Source: Pseudomonadota bacterium
Lineage (GTDB): Bacteria; Pseudomonadota; Gammaproteobacteria; Steroidobacterales; JBCBZW01
DNA: 64,000 bases
NCBI GenBank assembly: GCA_039815145.1
Contig: JBCBZW010000004.1
Coordinates: forward strand, 40,066 to 104,065
Direction of reading: 5' to 3'
Below the pieces are notes generated by a model. The model saw nothing but the letters and a program-made list of their open reading frames with translations. It searched no databases and had not been told where the DNA came from. The translations under genes and the position numbers were made by a program. Shown here in pieces: positions 18,065 through 26,681 of the stretch. The stretch's first letter is position 1; each line of letters begins with the position of its first letter.

Positions 18065-19297
18065 ATGGATAGGGAAGAGCACGCGCGAGAGGATGGCCTC
18101 AGCACCCTCGCCGTGGCCAACTATCGCTCCCTGCGTGAGTTGATCGCGCCCTTGGGCGGGCTGAACGTGGTCTGTGGCCCCAACGGCAGCGGTAAGTCCA
18201 ATCTCTATCGCGCCCTGCGCCTGCTGGCCGCCGCGGCGAGCGATGGTCCCGTAGCCCCGCTCGCGCGTGAAGGTGGCCTGTCTTCCGTGCTGTGGGCCGG
18301 GCCGGAAACCGTCGGCGCCCGCATGCGCCGCGGCGAAGTGCCCGTGCAGGGGCAACCACGCCAGCACGTGGTGCGCCTTCGCCTGGGATTCGGCGGTGAG
18401 GACTTCGGCTACGCGATCGGTCTGGGCTTGCCCGAATCCACCCCACAGGTGGTGCTGGCCGACGGCAGCCGACGCACGTCGCATTTCGGCCGGGATCCTC
18501 TGATCAAGCACGAGTGCATCTGGGCGGGGCCCGCCTGGCGTCCCGCCTCGACCTTGCTCGAACGGCGCGGTCCGATGGTGCGTGTTCGCCGCGGCCGCGA
18601 GTGGCACGTGGTGACCCAGCACATGAGCGGCTTCGACAGCGTGCTCACGCACCTCGCCGATCCTGACCAGGCGCCCGAAGTACTCACCCTGCGAGAGCGC
18701 ATGCGTGCGTGGCGCTTTTACGATCACCTTCGCACCGACGCCGATGCCCCCGCGCGCCAGCCCCAGGTGGGCACGCGCACCACGGCGCTGGACGACGAGG
18801 GCCGCCACCTCGCCGCCGCCTTGGAGACGATTCGCGAGATCGGTGATGTCGCGGCCCTGGACGACGCCATCGACTACGCGTTCCCCGGAGCAGCGGTGGA
18901 CGTGCAGGCGAGCGAGGCGGGTTGGCTGTCCGTGCGCCTCAACCAGCCGGGGCTGCTGCGCCCCCTCGACGCGAGCGAGCTGTCCGACGGCACGCTGCGC
19001 TACCTGCTACTGGTAGCGGCGCTGCTCACGCCACGACCGCCGCCCCTGATGGTGCTGAACGAGCCGGAAACGAGTCTGCACCCGGACCTATTGCCTGCCT
19101 TAGCCAGACTGATCACCACCGCATCGGCGCGCACTCAGGTGTGGGTGGTCTCCCACGCCTCGCGTCTGATCGCCGCGCTGGAAGCCGCGCCGCACTGCCA
19201 GACCTTGCAGCTCGAGCGCGAGCTGGGTGAGACGGCGGTGTGCGGTCAGTCGATGCTCGATCAGCCGACCTGGCGCTGGCCCGAAGGGCGCAAGTAG
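18065..19297 (+). CDS. AAA family ATPase (RecF/ABC-like, COG4637 type)
   Basis: The ATG at 18065 follows GGAGCGAGGCGG and gives a 410-aa protein. It has a Walker A GPNGSGKS (38-45), an ABC-type signature LSDGT (306-310), a Walker B ending NEPE (332-335, in MVLNEPETSLHPDL) and a switch His in WVVSHASRL. This split arrangement is typical of single-chain AAA_21 ATPases related to RecF/SMC heads. Such proteins may work alone or as partners in DNA repair or phage defence; no nuclease partner is adjacent. A strong hairpin right after the stop codon ends the transcript. Precise role unknown. Confidence 0.75.
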   Translation: MDREEHAREDGLSTLAVANYRSLRELIAPLGGLNVVCGPNGSGKSNLYRALRLLAAAASDGPVAPLAREGGLSSVLWAGPETVGARMRRGEVPVQGQPRQHVVRLRLGFGGEDFGYAIGLGLPESTPQVVLADGSRRTSHFGRDPLIKHECIWAGPAWRPASTLLERRGPMVRVRRGREWHVVTQHMSGFDSVLTHLADPDQAPEVLTLRERMRAWRFYDHLRTDADAPARQPQVGTRTTALDDEGRHLAAALETIREIGDVAALDDAIDYAFPGAAVDVQASEAGWLSVRLNQPGLLRPLDASELSDGTLRYLLLVAALLTPRPPPLMVLNEPETSLHPDLLPALARLITTASARTQVWVVSHASRLIAALEAAPHCQTLQLERELGETAVCGQSMLDQPTWRWPEGRK

Positions 19298-19329
19298 AGC
19301 TGGTCATCATCCGTGACGATGACCAGCTC
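19297..19329 (+). terminator. 12-bp perfect hairpin after the AAA ATPase gene
   Basis: GAGCTGGTCATC (19297-19308) and GATGACCAGCTC (19318-19329) are perfectly complementary with a nine-base loop. It starts on the last base of the ATPase stop codon and is followed by a short CTTTAT. It is probably a terminator separating the ATPase from the next operon, whose operator-like site begins two bases later. Confidence 0.6.
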
Positions 19330-19330
19330 G

Positions 19331-19354
19331 CACTTTATGGCGAAAAGTACTCTG
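19331..19354 (+). promoter_or_regulatory. Operator-like site 1 of the winged-helix/UppS locus
   Basis: ACTTT (19332-19336) and AAAGT (19344-19348) form an inverted repeat with a seven-base spacer, followed by ACTCTG. Site 2 at 20420 has the same geometry and matches at most of these positions, sharing AAAGTACTnTG. The site lies 42 bases before the start of the first gene of the locus, suiting control by the regulator encoded there. Confidence 0.5.
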
Positions 19355-19395
19355 TAGCATTGACCCCAGGTAGGCGTTTCGATAGGGTCGCGACC

Positions 19396-20001
19396 ATGGC
19401 TACCCCTCAGACTCAAGCCCCGACGGCGTTGCGCAGCGCGGCTGAAGTCAATCTGCGCTACATCCGCGCCACCATGGCGTCGGGCGGTGCCTTCACCTCC
19501 GTGTCCGGAGCGGCGACGGTCTTCGCTGGGGTGATGGCGTGCGTGGCGGGTATCCTGACCCTCAGCATGGCCTCGCTCGCCGACTGGTGGCCGTTCATCT
19601 GGCTCGCTGCTGCCGCTATCGCCGGTCCGGCGGGCATCTTCATGATGATGCGCAAGGCGGCACGCAATGGCGCGAGCATGGTGGCGCAGGGGGTAGGGCG
19701 ACGCTTCCTGTTCGCGCTGCTGCCCGGCTTTTTGGCCTGTGGCACTTTGTCGATCGCGATGCTCTCGCGCGGACAGCTGACGCTGGTGGCGGCGACTTGG
19801 TTGTTGGGCTATGGCGCCAGCGTATGTGCCGCCGGCGCCGTGTCCGTGCGTGCGGTCCGCGTGCTCGGACTGCTGTGCCTCGCCTGTGGCCTGCCGTGCG
19901 TCGTGCTGGAGGTGCCTCAACAGCAGTATTGGCTAATCGCCGGCTTCGGCCTGTCGCACATCGCTGTCGGCGCGTACATCTGGAGGGAGCACGGTGGCTG
20001 A
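19396..20001 (+). CDS. Multi-pass inner-membrane protein of unknown function
   Basis: A 201-aa protein from the ATG at 19396, with about six hydrophobic helices (from TVFAGVMACVAGILTLSMA to the final WLIAGFGLSHIAVGAYIW). No catalytic motif or family was recognised. Its stop codon overlaps the start of the downstream winged-helix regulator by eight bases, so the two are translationally coupled. Genes of this kind next to winged-helix regulators often encode small membrane proteins under that regulator's control. The frame is open upstream but crosses the hairpin at 19297. Confidence 0.65.
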   Translation: MATPQTQAPTALRSAAEVNLRYIRATMASGGAFTSVSGAATVFAGVMACVAGILTLSMASLADWWPFIWLAAAAIAGPAGIFMMMRKAARNGASMVAQGVGRRFLFALLPGFLACGTLSIAMLSRGQLTLVAATWLLGYGASVCAAGAVSVRAVRVLGLLCLACGLPCVVLEVPQQQYWLIAGFGLSHIAVGAYIWREHGG

Positions 20002-20401
20002 GTCGAGCAAGCGTAGCGCCACGCGGAGATCGCCCGCAGAGGGAGAGGCGGGCGAGCGCAAGCGTGCAGCGCTCGATGCGGTGAGCAGCAGCATCGGCAA
20101 GGGGCCGGACAGCGATCACGACCGGCTGATCTACGAGCGTATTCGCCTCGGTATCGTCAGCGCGCTGGCAGTGCACGATATGCTGACGTTCTCCGAGTTG
20201 AAGCAACTGTTTGGTCTCACGGACGGCAATCTCGCCGGCCATGCGCGCAAGCTGGAACAGGCGGGCTACGTCTCCTGTCGCAAGGTGTTCGAGGGGCGCA
20301 GTCCGCGCAGCGAATACCGTCTGCTGGCGAAGGGCCGGCGGGCCCTCGAGCGCTACCTCGAGCACATGGAGTCACTGATCGCCGCGACCCGGCATAGCTG
20401 A
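19994..20401 (+). CDS. Winged-helix transcriptional regulator
   Basis: A 135-aa protein starting at a GTG behind GGAGGGA. After a charged, probably disordered N-terminus (to about residue 40), YERIRLGIVSALAVHDMLTFSELKQLFGLTDGNLAGHARKLEQAGYVSCRKVFEGRSPRSEYRLLAKGRRALERYL-like content shows a helix-turn-helix (FSELKQLFGLTDGNLAGHA) followed by a beta-wing (KVFEGRSPRSEYRL), the MarR/ArsR-related HTH_27 type. It probably binds the two matched sites at 19331 and 20420 and so controls its own operon and the uppS-like gene. No metal-binding cysteine cluster is present, and a ligand cannot be guessed. Confidence 0.8.
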   Translation: MAESSKRSATRRSPAEGEAGERKRAALDAVSSSIGKGPDSDHDRLIYERIRLGIVSALAVHDMLTFSELKQLFGLTDGNLAGHARKLEQAGYVSCRKVFEGRSPRSEYRLLAKGRRALERYLEHMESLIAATRHS

Positions 20402-20419
20402 CCCCTTTCATTGCCTATT

Positions 20420-20443
20420 CACTCTGTAGTGCAAAGTACTATG
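20420..20443 (+). promoter_or_regulatory. Operator-like site 2, overlapping the uppS-like start codon
   Basis: ACTCT (20421-20425) and AAAGT (20433-20437) are spaced by seven bases, then ACTATG, where ATG (20441) is the start codon of the uppS-like gene. The layout matches site 1 at 19331. A protein bound here would cover the 5' end of the uppS-like gene and could block an internal promoter. Confidence 0.45.
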
Positions 20444-21217
20444 CGGAAAACACCGGCGCACGTCGCCATCATCATGGACGGCAACGGTCGCTGGGCCACC
20501 CGCCGAGGTCTGCCGCGAAGCGCCGGACACCGCCGGGGAGCCAAGGCCGTGCGCCGCATCGTCGAGTGTGCGGTCGAGCGGCAGGTGGCGGAACTCACCC
20601 TGTTCGCGTTCTCCAGTGACAACTGGCAGCGACCCCTCGGCGAGACGACCGTGCTCATGGCCCTGTTTCAGGAGTACCTGCGGCAGGAAGTGCGTACCTG
20701 CCTCGAGCAGGGGATCGCCCTCGAGGTGATCGGTCGACGCGATCGCCTGGGCAGGGCCTTGCGCGGCGCCATCGATGCGGCGGAGGCGGCCACCGCGGAG
20801 GGTGACCGTATGCGGCTGCGGATCGCCGTGGACTACTCCAGCCGCGAGAGCGTCGAGCGCCTGGCGAGCGGCGGCGCGGTGGCCAACCGCCCGTCGATCC
20901 CCGGGCGACCGCCGTCGGAGAAATCCCATGACGCATCTCACCTACGCGATCGCCTCGCCGCTCTCGTGCACGCCAGGCAGCCGATCAGCGATGTCGATCT
21001 GCTGATCCGCAGCGGCGGTGAGCGTCGTTTGAGTGACTTTCTCCTGCTCGAGTGCGCCTACGCCGAGCTGCACTTCACCGACGTCCTGTGGCCGGATTTC
21101 ACCGCACAAGACTTCGCCGACGCCATCGAGGCCTTCGCCCTGCGCAATCGGCGCTTTGGTCGCTTGGGCGACGCGCCCGCCACCGCCAAGGCTTCGAGGG
21201 TCCACCGCGCCCGCTGA
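20441..21217 (+). CDS. UppS family cis-prenyltransferase, variant copy
   Basis: The protein (258 aa) has the core UppS motifs: the catalytic Asp13 in IIMDGNGRWA, SAGHRRGAKAV, TLFAFSSDNWQRP and the substrate-binding LIRSGGERRLSDFLL and FTDVLWPDF. It should condense isopentenyl diphosphate onto an allylic primer in cis configuration. The usual YGGRWDI region is replaced by VDYSSRESV followed by a low-conservation, Pro-rich stretch (GRPPSEKSHD), unlike the housekeeping enzyme for cell-wall carrier lipid. It is not next to the usual cdsA, dxr or bamA genes. It is likely a second, specialised copy controlled by the upstream regulator. A TTG at 20411 would add ten residues. Confidence 0.8.
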   Translation: MRKTPAHVAIIMDGNGRWATRRGLPRSAGHRRGAKAVRRIVECAVERQVAELTLFAFSSDNWQRPLGETTVLMALFQEYLRQEVRTCLEQGIALEVIGRRDRLGRALRGAIDAAEAATAEGDRMRLRIAVDYSSRESVERLASGGAVANRPSIPGRPPSEKSHDASHLRDRLAALVHARQPISDVDLLIRSGGERRLSDFLLLECAYAELHFTDVLWPDFTAQDFADAIEAFALRNRRFGRLGDAPATAKASRVHRAR

Positions 21218-21242
21218 CCCTCGACCTGCTGCCGGCCGGGTG

Positions 21243-21278
21243 AAAAAAAGGGGCGAACCGCAAGCGGCTCGCCCCTTT
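21243..21278. terminator. Bidirectional intrinsic terminator between uppS-like and subtilase genes
   Basis: AAAGGGGCGA (21247-21256) pairs perfectly with TCGCCCCTTT (21269-21278), with a CCGC/GCGG inner stem. On the reverse strand it is followed by a run of seven T, a textbook intrinsic terminator for the subtilase gene; on the forward strand it ends in CCCCTTTGG. The genes on either side converge here. Confidence 0.85.
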
Positions 21279-21328
21279 GGTAACCGATGCCGGAACCTCG
21301 GGCTCCGACACCGGCCTATCGCTTCAGG

Positions 21329-24300
21329 CTACTCGGTCGCTTCCAGCAGCACCGCTGCCGTACGACGCGACGCCGCGCCCGGCAGTGCCCGCACCCCGTC
21401 GGTCATCAGCATGACGCCGATTTCCTGCGAGTTTTCGGGCAGTTTGCCGAAGTCGCTGATCTCCACCAGGCCCTGCGTGCGACCGGGGATGTCCTCGACG
21501 GCGCCGACGTACTGCTCACCGGCCGGCGTGATGGTGATGCCATCGATCGTGTCGGTGACGCCGGTGCCGAAGTAGAAGTCGATTGCTTCGAAGCGAGCGT
21601 CCACCGGCGTGACGCCGATGTCCTCCGCCGTGAGGCCCACCTGCTCACCGCAGATGAGCAGCTGCACGTTGCCGCTGTTCATCGAGTGCACGGTGAAGAA
21701 GAACGCTGACTGGGCGCCGGTGGCGAGATCTTCCACGAAGGTCGCCTGGTTGCTGTTGGAGACGGCGGGATCGAGATCCTGGTTGAAGATGGCGAAGTCG
21801 TCGATGCCATCACGGTTCGTATCCAGCACCACCTGGTAGCGCACGGGGAACAGGTGCGTGGCGGTCTCCCAAGCGTTCACCCCGAAGGCCCATGTGAAGC
21901 CAGCGGCACAGGTGGACTCGAAGGTGGCCACACCGACTGCGCGCAGGTCGGGCACCGGGCTCTGGGCACCCGCGTCGCCCTCCGGCAGGTCGTCGCTCGT
22001 GCCCAGGAGGGAGAACGTGTCGATCTGCGCGGTACCGAAGGCGAAGTTGGTCAGACCCACCGTAGCGCCCTCGCCGCCGGTGCTGAACTCGAAGCTGTCG
22101 GGGATGGTGTGGGCCACCTTCAGCGGCAGCACGTGCCAGGGCACGGTGAGCTCGTGGTCTTCGGCGGTGAGCACCAGGTAACCGTCGATCTCCTGAGTGG
22201 TCAAGGGACCGGGATCGTTACCTGCCAGTCCTGAGTCCATGGCGTTGTCCGGCAGGTTGGCCGGCGTGATGCTCAAGGTCACAGGCACAGTCGCCGTGCT
22301 GCCCGGGGCCACGGTGATGGTCTCGGCCACTTCCACGGCAGCGGCGCCGGAGGCGGCATCCTCTTCGTAGCGGAAGGTGGGCGTGACCGTGTAGCTCAAG
22401 GGCTCGTCGGAGATGTTCTTCACCGCGAGGTTGCGCACGCGGGTGGCCGTGGTACGCCCGGCGCGCACGACGCCGAAGCTCAGACCACCGCCGGCTTCGT
22501 CATCGGCGTCGTAGGCGACCGCCGGGAGGGCGAAGGAGCTGTCGACGCGAACCTCACCGCCGCCGATACGCGAGATCGGAGCGAGCAGGGAGAAGGTGTC
22601 ATCGTTCTGGATGTCGGTCTCCGCACCGTTGATCAGCGCCTGCTTCAGATCCAGTGGGCTGGAGCCGGGGCTGGCCTGCAGGAGAAGAGCGGCGGAGCCG
22701 GCGACCATCGGTGCGGCGCCTGAGGTGCCACCGAACACGCGGCGAGCGGTGCCGGTACCCGTGGCCACGGAGACGTTGGCACCCGGTGCGCCGATCTCCG
22801 GCTTGATGCGGTTATCGAAGCCCGAGGGACCACGCGAGGAAGAGGCCACCACGCTGCCGACCAGCGAGCGCACGTTGGCCGGGTCGAAGGTGACCACCGT
22901 GTCGCTGCCGCGCAGGGGATCGCCCGAGGTCTGGCCGATCATGAAGCCCGGGATGAGCGGTTCCGGCGTGTTGTCGCCGAAGCCACCGGGGAAGGGGGCG
23001 TCCGGCGTGTTCTGGGCGATGATGCCGAGGATGCCGCCGGCCTGTTCGATGTTGAAGATCTTCTCGGAGAAGAAGCAGACACCGCGGTCGACCATCACGA
23101 TCTGCCCGTCGAGGGAGCCCGGCGGGAAGGGGTTGGACTCGGTGGGGTTATCCGGGTCGAGGCTGCAGCCGTCGAGGGCACCGCCCTCGCCGTCGCCGTA
23201 CTGGACCACGCCGGAGATCACTTCCGTGAGTTCGCCGGACCAGGTCTGGAAGGACGCATCTACGTTGCCGAAGTCCTCGATCTCCGCCTGCTGGAAGCCG
23301 GCCGAGGGGACCTGGGTCTGGGCGACGGACAGGGCCGTGGCGGCTGCTGCCGGGGTGCCCGTGATGTAGGGATTGTCCGCGCTGTTACCTGCGGATGCGA
23401 CGGTGAGCACGCCCGCTGCCGTAGCACTGTCGACGGCGGCCGAGAGGTCGTCATCGAAGGGCTGGCCGTAGTTGGCGCCGAGGGACATGTTGATGATGTC
23501 CACGCGGTCGTCCATGTTGCCATCGCCGTTAGGATCGAGGGCGTACTCCATGCCCTGGATCAGGGCCGTGCCGCTGCAGGAGGAGGACACGGCGGAGCAG
23601 ACCTTCACGGCGTAGAGATCCACGCCAGGTGCCACCCCGATGTTGCCGCCGATGATGTCGGCCACGCTGCTGCCGTGACCTTCGAAGTCGATGGGATCGT
23701 CGTCCTGGATCAGGTCGCCGTTCGGCCACACTTCACCCACGAAGTCGAAACCCTCCACCACGCGGTCGGTGGGGAAGAGGCCGTCGCGCGAGGTGTTGCG
23801 CGAATCGGAAGTGTCGGTGCCGTAGGCCGCCTCGTAGGCTTCCAAGGTGCCTTCGCCGCCGAGGTCGGCGTGGGTGTAGTCGATGCCGCTATCGAAGACG
23901 GCGACCTTGATGCCAGCGCCATCGAAGCCGAGCTCCTGTACGGCCGAGGCGCCGATGTAGGGCACGGTGTCTTCGAGCTGGTTGGTGTAGATGCCGGTGC
24001 GGCGCACGCTGAGGACCCGACGATCCTCACGCAGCGACCTGGCCTCGCTCTCGCTCATGTTGACCAGAAAGCCGTTGGTGGCCAGGCGAAGCTCGCTGAT
24101 GACGCGGCCACGCAGCTTCGCCAGGCGATCGCGGCGGAAGCTCGCGTGCTCGGCGTCGATGTTCGCGAGGGCGCCGCCGCGTGCGGCTGGTGCGGCCCTT
24201 AGGCGAACAAGGTAGTCGGCTCGCTCGGCGGGAGCCGCGGGAGCTGCCCGGCGCACGGGCGTGGTGAGGCGTGCAGCTTCGACCCCCTTGTGGCTGGGTC

Positions 24301-24409
24301 GGGTGGTGATATCAGCAGCGTTCGCCGACGCGGCGAGGGCCGTGACGCTCGCTGTTAGGCCAACGCGTGCGAGCGCGCCTAGCGCAGTCCCCTTCTTGGT
24401 CTTCGGCAT
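21329..24409 (-). CDS. Secreted subtilisin-like (S8) serine protease with PA-domain insert
   Basis: From the ATG at 24409 (GGATGG upstream) the product is 1026 aa, with a signal peptide ending ASANAAD. An inhibitor I9-like propeptide covers about residues 60-145. The catalytic triad is D173 (VAVFDSGIDYTHADL), H245 (FEGHGSSVAD) and S563 (FGGTSGAAPMVAG), with oxyanion N342 (SAGNSADNP). A PA domain (about 400-510) interrupts the catalytic domain, as in Vpr or cucumisin types. The C-terminal 430 residues hold beta-sandwich domains. The sequences after His and around Ser differ from the usual GHGTHVAG and GTSMAAP. It is probably secreted for protein degradation. A later ATG choice only affects the signal peptide. 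Confidence 0.9.
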   Translation of the reverse strand: MPKTKKGTALGALARVGLTASVTALAASANAADITTRPSHKGVEAARLTTPVRRAAPAAPAERADYLVRLRAAPAARGGALANIDAEHASFRRDRLAKLRGRVISELRLATNGFLVNMSESEARSLREDRRVLSVRRTGIYTNQLEDTVPYIGASAVQELGFDGAGIKVAVFDSGIDYTHADLGGEGTLEAYEAAYGTDTSDSRNTSRDGLFPTDRVVEGFDFVGEVWPNGDLIQDDDPIDFEGHGSSVADIIGGNIGVAPGVDLYAVKVCSAVSSSCSGTALIQGMEYALDPNGDGNMDDRVDIINMSLGANYGQPFDDDLSAAVDSATAAGVLTVASAGNSADNPYITGTPAAAATALSVAQTQVPSAGFQQAEIEDFGNVDASFQTWSGELTEVISGVVQYGDGEGGALDGCSLDPDNPTESNPFPPGSLDGQIVMVDRGVCFFSEKIFNIEQAGGILGIIAQNTPDAPFPGGFGDNTPEPLIPGFMIGQTSGDPLRGSDTVVTFDPANVRSLVGSVVASSSRGPSGFDNRIKPEIGAPGANVSVATGTGTARRVFGGTSGAAPMVAGSAALLLQASPGSSPLDLKQALINGAETDIQNDDTFSLLAPISRIGGGEVRVDSSFALPAVAYDADDEAGGGLSFGVVRAGRTTATRVRNLAVKNISDEPLSYTVTPTFRYEEDAASGAAAVEVAETITVAPGSTATVPVTLSITPANLPDNAMDSGLAGNDPGPLTTQEIDGYLVLTAEDHELTVPWHVLPLKVAHTIPDSFEFSTGGEGATVGLTNFAFGTAQIDTFSLLGTSDDLPEGDAGAQSPVPDLRAVGVATFESTCAAGFTWAFGVNAWETATHLFPVRYQVVLDTNRDGIDDFAIFNQDLDPAVSNSNQATFVEDLATGAQSAFFFTVHSMNSGNVQLLICGEQVGLTAEDIGVTPVDARFEAIDFYFGTGVTDTIDGITITPAGEQYVGAVEDIPGRTQGLVEISDFGKLPENSQEIGVMLMTDGVRALPGAASRRTAAVLLEATE

Positions 24410-24683
24410 GGTATCCATCCTGTGAATAGCTGTCCGTGATGCGTTCGGCCGGGTGCGCAGGCGGTGCCTGCCCGGCCTTCGGAGCGATATGCAAAATACA
24501 GGATGGGCAGGTAGCCACAAGGGACTCTTATGTCGTAACCCTCAAGGCGCGATGCACGCTGATCCGTCGGCAAGCAATGCCGCGCAGCGCCGACGTTAGC
24601 AAGCGCTCGGCGTCTCGCAGTGCATCATGGCTCAGACTCTTCTATGGTGCAGACGGGCACACACCCCGACATGGAGGAAGCGG

Positions 24684-26663
24684 ATGACCACCAGAGATCT
24701 TCTCGCGACGATCAGGCACGCGAGCGCGCCGACGCGGCGGGCTTTCCTAGGCGCTCTGTTGCTTGGGGTGATCCTGCCGCCGCTCTCCGCGCAGGCGCAG
24801 AGCGATTGGCCATGGCCGGAGGATGTGCCCAGCGCGTCCAGCGAAACGCCTGCCCTGGCGGGGGGGCGGCCGGATATCGTGCGCTACCTGATGGCACGCG
24901 GCGCCAGTGGCGAGCTGTCGCCGGACGGGCGTCAGCTCGCCTACGTGACGGGCGTCACCGGCGAGCCTCAGCTGTGGATTGTGCCCGTGGACGGCGGATT
25001 CCCGCGCCAACTCACCTTCGGCCGCGGGGTGCGCAGCTTCCGCTGGGTGCCCGATGGCTCGGCCATCGTCTACGGGGCTGACCGGGACGGTAACGAACGT
25101 CAGGGCTACACGCGCATCAGCGCCGACGGTTTGCGCGAGACAGAGGTGCTACCCGCCTCGGAGGCCTTCGTCGTGTTCGGCAGCTTCGCGAGCGACGATG
25201 AGCACTTCACCTACGCCACGACGGCCCGCAACGGCGTGGACTTCGACATCCACGTCGCCAGTCTCTCGAGCGATGAAGACCGTCAGGTGTTCGAGGGCAG
25301 CTTCGGTTTCTTCGCCAACGCCTGGCAGCCGAACGGTGACACCGTGATCGTCACGGAGACCCGCGGCGAGGATGCCGACGATGTCTACCTCTTGAATGCC
25401 AGTAGCGGCGCGATCTCGCCGCTGTTCAAGCCGGAAATCGCCGCCGACTACAGCCGCTTCGTGTGGGACGCGGACGGCGCTGGCTTCTACCTGCTCACCA
25501 ATCAGGATCGCGAGTACTCGGCGCTGGCCTACTTCGAGCTCGCGACCGAGTCGCTCCGCCTGTTGGAGACACCGCAGGCAGACGTTGAGACCCTCGCCGT
25601 CTTTGGCGATGGCCGCTACGTCGCGTGGGGCATCAACGATGGCGGCTACAGTCGCCTGCAGGTGCGCGATCTGCGCACGGGGCGCACCCTGCACGCGCCG
25701 GGAGTGCTGCCGCGGGGCGTCTACAACCTCAGTGGAGCGCACCACGCCCCGCGACTGATGGTGCAGGTGACAGGCCCACGAACACCGGGCGACCTCTGGG
25801 TGTGGGACGTGGCGGCGGGCGAGACCCATGCGGTGGTGCCCGCATCCACCGCAGGCCTGGATCGCGCCGCGATGGTGGAACCCCAGTCGCTCTACTTCGA
25901 GGCACGAGACGGCGTGCGCCTGAACGGCTTGCTCTATCTACCTAACGAAATAGACGGGCAAGGCCCTAGGCCACCGGTGGTCATGATGGTCCATGGTGGG
26001 CCGACGGGGCAGGCACGCCCGAGTTTCCGGGCCGTCACCCAGTACCTGGTGGCCCGGGGTGTGGCGGTGTTCGACCTCAACTTCCGTGGCTCGACGGGCT
26101 TCGGTAAGCGCTTTGCCCGCCTGGACAATCAGCGCCAACGGCCGAACGCCGTGCGCGATATGGCCGATGCGGTCGGGTTCCTGCGCGCAGACGGGCGAGT
26201 GGACGCCGAGCGCGTCGCCCTGATGGGGGGCTCCTACGGGGGCTATCTCACGAACGCCGGTCTCGGTGAGTTCCCGGATCTGTTTGCGGCCGGCGTGTCC
26301 TTCGTCGGGGTATCCGACTGGGTGCGTGCGTTGGAGGAGGCATCGCCGGCGCTCAAGGCCAGTGACCGTATCGAATACGGCGACATCAACGACCCCGACG
26401 ACCGCGAGTTCTTCCGTAGCATCTCGCCCATCAACAATGTCGATCGCATCAAGTCGCCGGTGCTGGTGATCCACGGGGCCAACGACCCACGTGACCCGGT
26501 TACCGAGTCAGACCGCTTCGTGCAGGCCATCCGCGACAACCTGGGGCAGGCGCAGTACCTGCGCTTTGCTGATGAGGGCCACAGCATCTCGCGCCTGGGC
26601 AATCGGGTGACCGCCTACACGCAGGTGGCGCAGTTCCTGGAGCGCCACCTGGGCGTGGATTGA
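24684..26663 (+). CDS. Exported S9 family peptidase (prolyl oligopeptidase/acylaminoacyl peptidase type)
   Basis: The ATG at 24684, behind GGAGGAAGCGG, gives 659 aa. The N-terminus has twin arginines in a possible Tat signal (PTRRAFLGALLLG, cleaved near SAQAQS). Residues about 60-380 form a WD40-like propeller with PD40 motifs (GELSPDGRQLAYV). The C-terminal hydrolase has S517 in GGSYGGYLT, D601 in GANDPRDP and H633 in DEGHSI. It should cleave short peptides in the periplasm. It is divergent from the S8 protease gene, with 274 bases between the starts, and may be regulated with it. Confidence 0.9.
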   Translation: MTTRDLLATIRHASAPTRRAFLGALLLGVILPPLSAQAQSDWPWPEDVPSASSETPALAGGRPDIVRYLMARGASGELSPDGRQLAYVTGVTGEPQLWIVPVDGGFPRQLTFGRGVRSFRWVPDGSAIVYGADRDGNERQGYTRISADGLRETEVLPASEAFVVFGSFASDDEHFTYATTARNGVDFDIHVASLSSDEDRQVFEGSFGFFANAWQPNGDTVIVTETRGEDADDVYLLNASSGAISPLFKPEIAADYSRFVWDADGAGFYLLTNQDREYSALAYFELATESLRLLETPQADVETLAVFGDGRYVAWGINDGGYSRLQVRDLRTGRTLHAPGVLPRGVYNLSGAHHAPRLMVQVTGPRTPGDLWVWDVAAGETHAVVPASTAGLDRAAMVEPQSLYFEARDGVRLNGLLYLPNEIDGQGPRPPVVMMVHGGPTGQARPSFRAVTQYLVARGVAVFDLNFRGSTGFGKRFARLDNQRQRPNAVRDMADAVGFLRADGRVDAERVALMGGSYGGYLTNAGLGEFPDLFAAGVSFVGVSDWVRALEEASPALKASDRIEYGDINDPDDREFFRSISPINNVDRIKSPVLVIHGANDPRDPVTESDRFVQAIRDNLGQAQYLRFADEGHSISRLGNRVTAYTQVAQFLERHLGVD

Positions 26664-26681
26664 TCGGCTGGCGGCGAGGCG

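Noticed and set aside
16639..18120. Full open frame of the barrel gene back to 18120
   Set aside because: The first 77 residues are Arg/Ser-rich with no ribosome site, and a signal peptide starts later, so the ATG at 17889 or 17844 was preferred.
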